Source of the DNA: Zhongshania marina
Lineage (GTDB): Bacteria; Pseudomonadota; Gammaproteobacteria; Pseudomonadales; Spongiibacteraceae
Direction: 5' to 3'
Length of the DNA stretch: 64,000 nt
Assembly (NCBI RefSeq): GCF_002915595.1
Contig: NZ_PQGG01000010.1
Coordinates: forward strand, 69,501 to 133,500
Shown here: one piece after another, positions 10,785 to 17,697 of the stretch
How positions within the stretch are numbered: the stretch's first letter is position 1
Layout of the letters: the number at the start of each line of letters is the position of its first letter
Translations under genes and position numbers: made by a program
The notes under the pieces: generated by a model
The model's database searches: none
What the model was told of the DNA's origin: nothing
Seen by the model: the letters and a program-made list of their open reading frames with translations, nothing else

Positions 10785-10853
10785 GGGAGACAGGAGACGC
10801 AAACACAATCGCGTTTACCGTCTCCCATCAAGCGTCCTCAGCCCGACGTCAGA
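10785..10853. repeat. Hairpin-forming dispersed repeat between fumarase gene and sbcB
   Basis: A short intergenic element. GGGAGAC (from 10786) faces GTCTCCC (ending at 10827), with partly matched sequence inside, so it can fold into a hairpin. The segment 10811-10834 (GCGTTTACCGTCTCCCATC, one variable base, then AGCGT) is nearly identical to 35670-35694 in the element between bluB and cobQ. The neighbouring CCGACGTCAGAC, which includes the fumarase stop codon, is the reverse complement of a second motif shared with that element (35594-35605). It looks like a truncated relative of the same family. It could also act as a terminator stem for the fumarase gene, although there is no T-run. Confidence 0.7.
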
Positions 10854-12366
10854 CTACTTCTATCGCTTGCTCTTCTATTTTAGCCTTCCAAATTTGGGGG
10901 CCAATTTTATGCACCGACTCGCCGCGAACATCGACAGCCACGGTAACCGGCATGTCTTCTATAGTGAACTCATAGATTGCTTCCATTCCGAGCTCGGGGA
11001 AGCCAACTACTTCAGACTTTTTAATTGCCTGCGCCACCAAATACGCCGCGCCGCCCACCGCCATTAAGTAAGTAGCACCGAACTCTTTAATGGCTTCAAT
11101 AGCCACATCGCCACGCTCGGACTTACCAATCATGCCCATTAAACCAGTTTCGGCCAACATAGTGCGGGTAAATTTATCCATCCGCGTCGCAGTGGTTGGG
11201 CCTGCAGGGCCAACGACTTCATCACGCACCGGGTCAACTGGTCCTACGTAGTATATGAAGCGACCTTTCAAATCCACCGGTAGTTCTTCACCCTTGGCGA
11301 GCATATCGACCATTTTCTTATGGGCGGCGTCGCGGCCGGTAAGCATTTTGCCGCTAAGCAAAATCGTATCGCCGGGCTTCCACGTTGCCATTTCTTCTTG
11401 GGTAACGGTGTCTAAATTAACGCGCTTAACGTCACCACCAGCTTCGCGGGTCACTTCTGGCCATTCATCTAACGAAGGCGGCTTAAGTGCTGCTGGACCA
11501 CTGCCATCTAAGGTGAAGTGTGCGTGGCGGGTCGCCGCGCAGTTTGGAATCATGGCAACAGCTTTATTTGCCGCATGGGTGGGAAATTCTTTTACTTTAA
11601 CGTCCAAAACCGTCGTTAAACCACCGAGACCTTGGGCACCAATGCCGAGCTTGTTTACTTTTTCAAACAGCTCTAAACGCAGTTCTTCGCCGCGGTTACT
11701 GGCTCCGCGTTTTTGCAGATCGTGAATATCAATCGGATCTAACAAGGCTTCTTTAGCAATAATCATCGCTTTTTCAGCCGTGCCACCAATACCGATACCC
11801 AACATACCCGGTGGACACCAACCAGCACCCATGGTCGGTACCATTTTCAGCACCCAATCAACTACTGAGTCAGAGGGGTTCAACATGGCGAATTTCGACT
11901 TTGCCTCTGAACCGCCGCCCTTGGCTGCAACGTGAACCTCGACGGTATCGCCAGGAACGATCTCGTAGTGAATAACAGCGGGGGTATTATCTTTGGTATT
12001 GGTACGCGCACCATCTGGGTCGGCCAAAATTGAGGCGCGCAGCACGTTATCTGGCAGATTGTATGCGCGGCGCACACCTTCATTAACCATATCGGTCACG
12101 CCCATTGCACCTTCCCACTGCACATTCATTCCCACGGTCAAGAAAACCGTCACAATACCGGTATCTTGGCAGATCGGGCGCTTACCCTCTGCACACATAC
12201 GAGAATTAATTAGGATTTGCGCCATCGCATCTTTCGCGGCGGGGTTTTGCTCGCGCTGGTAGGCTTCATCCATTGCGCGGATAAAATCTACAGGGTGGTA
12301 ATAAGAGATATATTGCAGCGCGTCGGCCACACTTTGAATAAGGTCATCTTGACGGATTACGGTCAT
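10849..12366 (-). CDS. fumA: Class I fumarate hydratase (iron-sulfur, FumA/FumB type)
   Basis: Interconverts fumarate and malate in the citric acid cycle using an oxygen-sensitive 4Fe-4S cluster. The probable cluster cysteines are C66 (KRPICQDTG), C184 (GAGWCPPGM) and C276 (MIPNCAATRHAHF). The C-terminal beta domain carries AVGGAAYLVAQAIKKSEVV and EFTIEDMPVTVAVD. The reading frame is open further upstream, but the start at 12366 is preferred: ATG is preceded by GGAGTCTTCCA and the resulting 505 residues match the family. Substrate discrimination between fumarase and tartrate dehydratase-like relatives is by overall likeness. Its stop codon lies inside a dispersed repeat motif. Confidence 0.95.
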   Translation of the reverse strand: MTVIRQDDLIQSVADALQYISYYHPVDFIRAMDEAYQREQNPAAKDAMAQILINSRMCAEGKRPICQDTGIVTVFLTVGMNVQWEGAMGVTDMVNEGVRRAYNLPDNVLRASILADPDGARTNTKDNTPAVIHYEIVPGDTVEVHVAAKGGGSEAKSKFAMLNPSDSVVDWVLKMVPTMGAGWCPPGMLGIGIGGTAEKAMIIAKEALLDPIDIHDLQKRGASNRGEELRLELFEKVNKLGIGAQGLGGLTTVLDVKVKEFPTHAANKAVAMIPNCAATRHAHFTLDGSGPAALKPPSLDEWPEVTREAGGDVKRVNLDTVTQEEMATWKPGDTILLSGKMLTGRDAAHKKMVDMLAKGEELPVDLKGRFIYYVGPVDPVRDEVVGPAGPTTATRMDKFTRTMLAETGLMGMIGKSERGDVAIEAIKEFGATYLMAVGGAAYLVAQAIKKSEVVGFPELGMEAIYEFTIEDMPVTVAVDVRGESVHKIGPQIWKAKIEEQAIEVV

Positions 12367-12480
12367 TGGAAGACTCCAGCTAAATGATTGGCGACAGCGC
12401 CCAGAACGGCGGCAGAGTATACACCAGCTGGACGGCGGTAGTGTAGCGCAAAGGGCCACGCCACCGCACGCGGTCGCAAA

Positions 12481-13275
12481 TTAACGCGGAGTTGGACTAC
12501 CAGAATGGTACTGGGTCATGGTTTGGCGCATTGATTCAATGTCGCGATTAACCTGCTTGCGGAAGGCATTAACAGAATCCAACCACTCTTCATTTTGAGT
12601 TATACGGCGCTCAACATCCTTAACTCGTGCATCCAAGCCGCCACCTGAGGCCACCTGCTTACCCATATTCAGCAGCTCTTTACGATTCACCTCTGCCTGG
12701 GCAATGGCTCTGTCTAACTTACCAGACATCGAGGTAATGGATTCACGGTCACTATTATAAGACTTAGATATTTTGCTAAGTTGCTCTTCGCTAGTCTTAA
12801 GCTTGGCTTCTAAAGCAACAATGCGCTTAACGGCCTTATCCATCTCAGACTGTTGTTTGCCTAAAGTAGCATCGTGCTTGGCTAGCTCGTCCTGCTGCTT
12901 TTTCCAAACATTGTCCCAGAGCTTGCGAACCTCCTGATCTAATTCCTTCAATTTAACAGAAGTGGTCACCGTGCTTTCGCTAATGCTTTCATCTGCCGAT
13001 GAGAGGCGCATTTCCAAGGCATCTAAACGATCCTGGCTGGCCAATAGCTGGGTCTGCGTAGTGTTTAATTGGCCGTACAAATAATAAGAAACACCAGCAA
13101 GCAACAAAACCAGTGCCGTTAGCATAAACATGACAAAACCGCCGCTGCCACTCGCTGGCGCGTCCGCAGCAGGAGGGGCGGCCGCCGGAGCAGGCTTTTT
13201 CATCGCAGCGCGCTGCGCGATGTCCTCATCATCTATAGAGAGTGAAATTTTTGGTTCCTGTCTGTCCGTAGTCAC
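12481..13275 (-). CDS. Membrane-anchored coiled-coil protein of unknown function
   Basis: Not recognised as a named family. The product has a short acidic cytoplasmic start, a proline/alanine-rich stretch (KKPAPAAAPPAADAPA), one transmembrane segment (GFVMFMLTALVLLLAGVSYYLY) and then about 190 residues predicted to form long coiled coils (repeated KL, LE and EEQLSK heptads), placing the bulk in the periplasm. The architecture resembles FtsB/ZipA-like or GspM-like anchors only in outline, so no function is assigned. The frame is open to an ATG at 13320, but no ribosome-binding sequence precedes it; a GTG at 13275 with GTGAG upstream puts TTDRQEPKISLSIDDED at the N-terminus and is preferred with modest confidence. 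Confidence 0.65.
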   Translation of the reverse strand: MTTDRQEPKISLSIDDEDIAQRAAMKKPAPAAAPPAADAPASGSGGFVMFMLTALVLLLAGVSYYLYGQLNTTQTQLLASQDRLDALEMRLSSADESISESTVTTSVKLKELDQEVRKLWDNVWKKQQDELAKHDATLGKQQSEMDKAVKRIVALEAKLKTSEEQLSKISKSYNSDRESITSMSGKLDRAIAQAEVNRKELLNMGKQVASGGGLDARVKDVERRITQNEEWLDSVNAFRKQVNRDIESMRQTMTQYHSGSPTPR

Positions 13276-13515
13276 GCTTATTAACTCACTGTATTTTGAA
13301 AGAGGTAAAAGAAGAGGCATTATGACACTGGCATGCTGGGGGTTAAAGCACCGGCCGAGGCATTTGAGTCTTATTCGCTACCCAAGTTCATTGGCTTTGC
13401 TATACTTTAGCGGTTTTAGTGTTGCACACTGCGTAAAGACCGCGCCTAATAGCGCTTTACACAGCCGAACAACAATAAAAACCAACGACACCAACACGAA
13501 AAAGAGGGTACTTTC

Positions 13516-14169
13516 ATGGATGCATTTATTTCACCAGATTTATTGCTGCGCTGGCTTCACGTCCTGTTCGGCATCGCTTGGATTGGCTTACTGTATTATT
13601 TCAACTTTGTGCAAACAGAGTACTTCAAAGAAGCTGAAGCCGCCGCAAAAGCGGATGCCGTCAAAAAATTAGCACCCAGAGCCCTGTGGTGGTTCCGCTG
13701 GGGCGCCATGTTTACCTTCCTAACCGGCCTAGGCTTGCTGCACTTCACAATGGCCCGCGGCCTGAATGGCTACATCATTATCGGCGCGCTAATGGGTACA
13801 TTAATGTTCCTAAACGTGTGGCTGATTATTTGGCCAAACCAAAAAATCGTCTGCGGCATTGTGCCTGGTGACGCGTCAAAAGCCGCGCCTAAAGCTGGCT
13901 TGGCATCTCGCACCAACACCCTATTTTCTGCACCAATGTTGATTGGCATGCTTGGCTCTTTCCACGGCGCTGGCGCTGCAGGAGCCGCAGCGGTCAGTAA
14001 AGCTGGCACCTCTATCAGCCTAGGCTTATGGATTTGTATTGGCTTAATTGTACTGCTTGAGCTGAATGCTATTTTCGGCAAAACCGGCCCAATGACAACC
14101 GTAAAAGGCGTTGTTCATTGCAGCATTGCCTTAGCGCTAGCAATGGTTGCTCTACTACAATTCGTTTAA
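13516..14169 (+). CDS. Urate hydroxylase PuuD-like membrane protein (membrane domain only)
   Basis: A 217-residue polytopic inner-membrane protein. The N-terminus (RWLHVLFGIAWIGLLYYFNF) and the later RWGAMFTFLTGLGLLHF, MGTLMFLNVWLIIWPNQK and MTTVKGVVHCSIALAL match the N-terminal membrane domain of the PuuD family. Full PuuD proteins add a C-terminal cytochrome c domain for urate oxidation; that domain and its CXXCH haem motif are missing here, so urate hydroxylation should not be assumed. Conserved histidines in the membrane segments (H15, H76, H205) could bind haem, which is inference. ATG is preceded by AAGAGGG. A clean terminator follows at once, so the gene is probably monocistronic. Confidence 0.75.
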   Translation: MDAFISPDLLLRWLHVLFGIAWIGLLYYFNFVQTEYFKEAEAAAKADAVKKLAPRALWWFRWGAMFTFLTGLGLLHFTMARGLNGYIIIGALMGTLMFLNVWLIIWPNQKIVCGIVPGDASKAAPKAGLASRTNTLFSAPMLIGMLGSFHGAGAAGAAAVSKAGTSISLGLWICIGLIVLLELNAIFGKTGPMTTVKGVVHCSIALALAMVALLQFV

Positions 14170-14186
14170 GTAGGTTTTAAACAAAT

Positions 14187-14210
14187 GGGAGCCAAATCGG
14201 CTCCCTTTTT
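14187..14210 (+). terminator. Rho-independent terminator after PuuD-like gene
   Basis: Perfect seven-base stem GGGAGCC / GGCTCCC with a five-base loop (AAATC), followed by TTTTTATT, 18 bp after the stop codon. Confidence 0.9.
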
Positions 14211-14222
14211 ATTGCCGTGAAT

Positions 14223-14588
14223 TTAATACTGGCCCGTTCTCAATAAGACTAAGGTACAGGCTTCTTCTACTTGAATTCCCGCGCTTTCCAAGCGCTCAGC
14301 CATCTCATCTGACTCGGTACCGGGGTTAAAGATAACGCGGCGTGGCGCCAGACTAATCAGCTGATCAAGGTCGTTTTTCAATAACTCTGGTCGAACGTAA
14401 ATCGTGGCGGTATCTACTTTTTCACTCGCATCTGCAATTGAGGCAAGACACGCCACACCACTCACTGTTGGATGATATGGATTTACCGGCAATACTTTAT
14501 GGCCATACTCAGTCAGCATTTGTACCGCCTTAAATGAATACCGCTCAGGCTTAGGACTTGCTCCCAACACTAATACTGTTTCTGCCAT
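14223..14588 (-). CDS. CoA-binding protein (YccU-like, CoA_binding_2)
   Basis: A 121-residue Rossmann-fold protein of the small CoA-binding family. The nucleotide-binding start is MAETVLVLGASPKPERYSF, followed by KVLPVNPYHPTVSGVACLAS, TATIYVRPELL and RVIFNPGTES, all typical positions for E. coli YccU relatives. These proteins are presumed to bind CoA or acyl-CoA; the cellular role is not established. The frame extends upstream, but the start at 14588 is chosen because GGGG lies seven bases before it and the fold then starts as in homologues. A terminator for the upstream lipoprotein gene lies just ahead, so it is transcribed separately or by read-through. Confidence 0.85.
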   Translation of the reverse strand: MAETVLVLGASPKPERYSFKAVQMLTEYGHKVLPVNPYHPTVSGVACLASIADASEKVDTATIYVRPELLKNDLDQLISLAPRRVIFNPGTESDEMAERLESAGIQVEEACTLVLLRTGQY

Positions 14589-14607
14589 TTTCAATCCCCA
14601 TATACGC

Positions 14608-14633
14608 AAAAACCGGGCGACAAGCGCCCGGTT
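14608..14633 (-). terminator. Rho-independent terminator of the lipoprotein gene
   Basis: Read on the minus strand, a perfect nine-base stem AACCGGGCG / CGCCCGGTT with a five-base loop runs into T residues. It lies 21 bp beyond the lipoprotein stop and just upstream of the CoA-binding gene. Confidence 0.85.
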
Positions 14634-14653
14634 CTCTGATCGACGTGCTCGAT

Positions 14654-15199
14654 CTATTTGCTGCTGTTACCCATCCAGCGACGCAGAGTAGACGCTAACT
14701 CTTGAGCATTATAAGCCTCTGCATCATCAGGCATAGGATCTTTACCCATTTTAATTTCTAAAGACGCCTGATAGTTTGTGCGGGTAGTCGTTGACGCCAC
14801 CCCACCACTCAAGCGCGATGGCGTTTGAGTGACAACCGTATCGCAGCTCACTAGACCGCAGCGCTGATAAACTGCTGTATGGCCACCAAAATCATTTACA
14901 CCTGAAATACTGGTGCTACTGCGGCTTTTACTTTCTGTGTCGCGATTTACCAAATGAAACCAGTTGTAACCGTTCTGCAAGGTTAACTCAGCGGCGCGAA
15001 GCATGGCGTAGTCGTTTACGGTTTCTTTGTCAGTACGGCTATTACCGGTAAACGTAACACGGTAGCGATCACTACCCAGCTCGGTTTCGGTATAACCATA
15101 GGCGCCGCGCTCTTCAGCGGGTTGGTAGCTAGTTCCGGTGCTGCTGCACCCAACAACTAGGCCAGATAACATAACGGCAAAAATCCACTGCAAACGCAT
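14654..15199 (-). CDS. CC0125/CC1285-type lipoprotein
   Basis: A 181-residue predicted lipoprotein of unknown function. A short positively charged start and hydrophobic stretch lead to the lipobox LVVGC, with the lipidated cysteine at residue 18. The segment GAYGYTETELGSDRYRVTF and GNSRTDKETVNDYAMLRAAE is the recognisable core of the CC0125/CC1285 lipoprotein family, in which AELTLQNGYNWF also recurs. Residues +2/+3 after the cysteine are serines, so transport to the outer membrane is expected. Two extra cysteines (RCGLVSC) could form a disulfide. ATG is preceded by GGGGAA. It has its own terminator and no functionally telling neighbour. Confidence 0.85.
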   Translation of the reverse strand: MRLQWIFAVMLSGLVVGCSSTGTSYQPAEERGAYGYTETELGSDRYRVTFTGNSRTDKETVNDYAMLRAAELTLQNGYNWFHLVNRDTESKSRSSTSISGVNDFGGHTAVYQRCGLVSCDTVVTQTPSRLSGGVASTTTRTNYQASLEIKMGKDPMPDDAEAYNAQELASTLRRWMGNSSK

Positions 15200-15324
15200 A
15201 ATATTCCCCTTTCAATTACATAAATTGTGGCGATTCTATCTACTGTCGCCACTTAACTTTTACAGGGCTTATCTTACGCCTTGGAGCTGAACTGAAACTG
15301 AACGGCAGCGTGTGACGATAAATC

Positions 15325-15753
15325 TTAATGAATGTTTCGCCAATTGTTTTGCATTTCCATATACATAAACGAAGCTGACCAAGCGATCATCACCAGACCA
15401 ATTAAAGACTCCAATCCACATAAAAACCTGAGATCACCGACCGGAACAATGTCGCCGAATCCCAATGAGGTGTACACCGTGAAAGAGAAATAAGCACAAT
15501 CGAGCAAACTATCTGAAAAATTGCCTGTTAAAGTTCCGAAACCACCGTCGGCGTGCAGAAGATAATATGCCACTGAAAAAATCCACACCTCAAAGGTGTG
15601 CGCCAATAGCACCGCAATCAATGCAAGCAAAACTCGGTGGCGCGGTAAGGCTAAACGCGGCAGAAATTTTGATAGGCTAAACAAGGTCTCATAATGTATG
15701 AATACCGCTAGCGATATCACAACAATGTTAATCACACAAAGTACAACAAACAT
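15325..15753 (-). CDS. Two-transmembrane potassium channel family protein
   Basis: A 142-residue small ion channel. Hydrophobic segments near residues 1-20, 40-65 and 112-135 surround a pore loop with the filter sequence YTSLGFGDIVP, a variant of the canonical TVGYGD K+ filter. The layout matches the Ion_trans_2 family of minimal bacterial channels, which tetramerise in the inner membrane. There is no cytoplasmic RCK (TrkA-N) regulatory domain, so gating cannot be predicted. It ends 126 bp before the lipoprotein gene start and follows the mutarotase gene by 15 bp, hence possibly co-transcribed. Confidence 0.85.
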   Translation of the reverse strand: MFVVLCVINIVVISLAVFIHYETLFSLSKFLPRLALPRHRVLLALIAVLLAHTFEVWIFSVAYYLLHADGGFGTLTGNFSDSLLDCAYFSFTVYTSLGFGDIVPVGDLRFLCGLESLIGLVMIAWSASFMYMEMQNNWRNIH

Positions 15754-15768
15754 AGCAGCTTAAACCTA

Positions 15769-16713
15769 TTAGTTAGACGATAGCCGCATAGTCGCCTGCG
15801 CCGCCTCACCCGACACGAGTTCTAACTCGTCACCAAATGCCATACCACGCTCAAGGCATACATAGTCACGGAAATATGGCCCAACATCCGCCAGCCCTGC
15901 CGCCAATGTTTGGCCCGGGTTCCAGATGACTACGGTGTCGCAAGCCTCCCCATCTATTTTAATTTTACGCGACCCATCATGTATTTGCTGACAAGCGCCA
16001 AGGGCTTCATACACGCGATCTATTTCGGCATCAAACTGCAATTCCTGATCTTGTACAAAACGCGCTAGCCCCTGGCAATTATCGAGATACTCTCGCCCTG
16101 CAATACCCTCTATTCTTACAGCATCTAATTCGCTCACTGCAAAATAACTGTGCATGGCAAAGCTTAGCGGCATTGCATCGCCACCTTCGTTCTTAATTCT
16201 TAGCGTTAGGCCTAATTCGCTCCCCATCGATACTTCTAGCTGAGCAGTGAATGGGTAGGGAAATGCCTCTAAATCATCGTCATTTGGACTAAATACAAAA
16301 CGTAGATTTAAGGTTTCATCCGCATCCTGACTCACGTCACCCAAGGTCCACATTTGGGTGCGCGCAACACCGTGTTTGGGCAATTCCGGCTGCCGACGAT
16401 TTACGCCAAACCACGGTAAACACTGCGGAATACCACCGCGAATCGCGTCACCGGTTTTAAATGTCGCCAAGGGGCTAAGCCACAATAAATCTTGCTTTCC
16501 ATTTGGAATAAAAGACAAAACTTGTGCGCCCTGCAGGGAAATGACCGCTCGACATTTTGATGTCACACATTCTAAAACAGGAAAGTCTACCGATGTGGAT
16601 ACTGCAGAAAAGCCATGAGCTGGTGTAAAAACAGCGTTTGCCGCTTTCAAATATATATGGGCATTTTTTAATTCAAGTACATCTAAGCTAGAAGCCAAAT
16701 CATCCGTCACCAC
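15769..16713 (-). CDS. D-hexose-6-phosphate mutarotase (aldose 1-epimerase superfamily)
   Basis: A 314-residue galactose-mutarotase-fold enzyme of the YeaD type, predicted to interconvert the alpha and beta anomers of hexose 6-phosphates. Typical segments are ISLQGAQVLSF, DLLWLSP, RGGIPQCLPWFG, LPKHGVARTQMW, the SFAMHSYFAV stretch carrying the catalytic histidine, and VVIWNPG with DYVCLERG near the C-terminus. Start is GTG with GGGAG seven bases upstream. The methyltransferase gene precedes it by 43 bp and the K+ channel gene follows by 15 bp; no sugar operon is visible, so a housekeeping role in glycolytic flux is the likeliest. Confidence 0.9.
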   Translation of the reverse strand: MVTDDLASSLDVLELKNAHIYLKAANAVFTPAHGFSAVSTSVDFPVLECVTSKCRAVISLQGAQVLSFIPNGKQDLLWLSPLATFKTGDAIRGGIPQCLPWFGVNRRQPELPKHGVARTQMWTLGDVSQDADETLNLRFVFSPNDDDLEAFPYPFTAQLEVSMGSELGLTLRIKNEGGDAMPLSFAMHSYFAVSELDAVRIEGIAGREYLDNCQGLARFVQDQELQFDAEIDRVYEALGACQQIHDGSRKIKIDGEACDTVVIWNPGQTLAAGLADVGPYFRDYVCLERGMAFGDELELVSGEAAQATMRLSSN

Positions 16714-16756
16714 AGCTACTCCCGACGTTCATGGTGTATAAATATTGGTTCTTACG

Positions 16757-17434
16757 TTATTTTTTCCGCAAGATCAGCATATCCATTGCGCCTTTTTGAA
16801 ATTGGTAGGCAACGGGCTTTAACTCGGCAATATAGTCACGCTCATTAAAATACCGCAGCACACCCGGTATATGTTGCGACACTCGACCATCTAAACTTAG
16901 CAAGGGATAAACACGCACTTCTTTGGCGACCCGACTCATTTCAGTAAGGGCGTCGATATGCTGGGCCGCATCAATTTGCTCGCTGTACAAAAAAAGCAAG
17001 TGTGAACACAGCGCCAAGTCAAATTCATCATCAAAGAAAGGCAGCTCAGGTAAACTGGCTTCAATGTATCGCCCCTCTTCAAGGCCTTTTTCAAAATCGT
17101 CGAGAAAGCGATTCATTGCCGACATGCGAACAGAGCCCAAATGGCCGGGATCTTTAAAACTAGTCCAATAGTATTGTTGTGCATTACGGGCAAGTTCGGC
17201 GATCATGCCCGGATAAACGCGCTGAATGCGCCCCCGAATTTCGTCGGCAGAAAATTTATATATTGGGTCGATGGACATAATGCGACCGCCGTTTTGCGTC
17301 AGCTCCGCATTAAAGCTCGCAGGGCCATCACCGCAGCCCAAAATATGGCCTTCTAGATCCCGCTCTGACAGTGAAAACATACGGCAGTATTCGCCGTAAG
17401 ATCGCCCCCATGGAACAATGGATGACAGCTCCAA
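16757..17434 (-). CDS. SAM-dependent methyltransferase-like protein
   Basis: A 225-residue class I methyltransferase-fold protein. The cofactor site starts with HILGCGDGPASFNAEL (glycine-rich motif I, about residues 30-45), followed by the acidic turn RIMSIDP and the later ELPFFDDEFDLALCSHLLF, which corresponds to motif IV. The start region IVPWGRSYGEYCRMFSL is typical of a conserved bacterial family of unknown substrate. Translation seems to start at a TTG with GAGG upstream. No target can be deduced from neighbours. About 260 bp of DNA without recognised genes separate it from the upstream lipoprotein gene, containing that gene's terminator. Confidence 0.82.
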   Translation of the reverse strand: MELSSIVPWGRSYGEYCRMFSLSERDLEGHILGCGDGPASFNAELTQNGGRIMSIDPIYKFSADEIRGRIQRVYPGMIAELARNAQQYYWTSFKDPGHLGSVRMSAMNRFLDDFEKGLEEGRYIEASLPELPFFDDEFDLALCSHLLFLYSEQIDAAQHIDALTEMSRVAKEVRVYPLLSLDGRVSQHIPGVLRYFNERDYIAELKPVAYQFQKGAMDMLILRKK

Positions 17435-17654
17435 AACGTCCTCGCAAAAATGTATACAGCGTCGTATTCGACGGCAATGAAATCGATGTCGGCGGGGCTA
17501 GTGTTAATTAGCACACCGTCACCTGCCGCCGAAGCGCATAAGTCATGAGATTACCAAGGCAAGTATAGTGACCGTCACGGCAACAGCACAAACAGTTTGC
17601 GTCAGGTGCACGCAATTTACGCCGATCTAACTAGGTTTTTAGTCAGGCAATACC

Positions 17655-17684
17655 TAAAAAGGCGACTTTTCAGCCGCCTTTAAA
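17655..17684 (-). terminator. Rho-independent terminator of the calcium-repeat lipoprotein gene
   Basis: On the minus strand AAAGGCG and CGCCTTT (plus 17658-17664 and 17675-17681) pair around a ten-base loop and continue into TT. It lies 14 bp beyond the stop codon. The rest of the gap to the methyltransferase (17435-17654) shows nothing I can identify. Confidence 0.75.
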
Positions 17685-17697
17685 TGGTTGAACACCT

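Noticed and set aside
10849-12459. Longer fumarase with 31 extra N-terminal residues
   Set aside because: The extension is Cys/Ser/Arg-rich, unlike any fumarase, and a good ribosome-binding site precedes the internal ATG at 12366.
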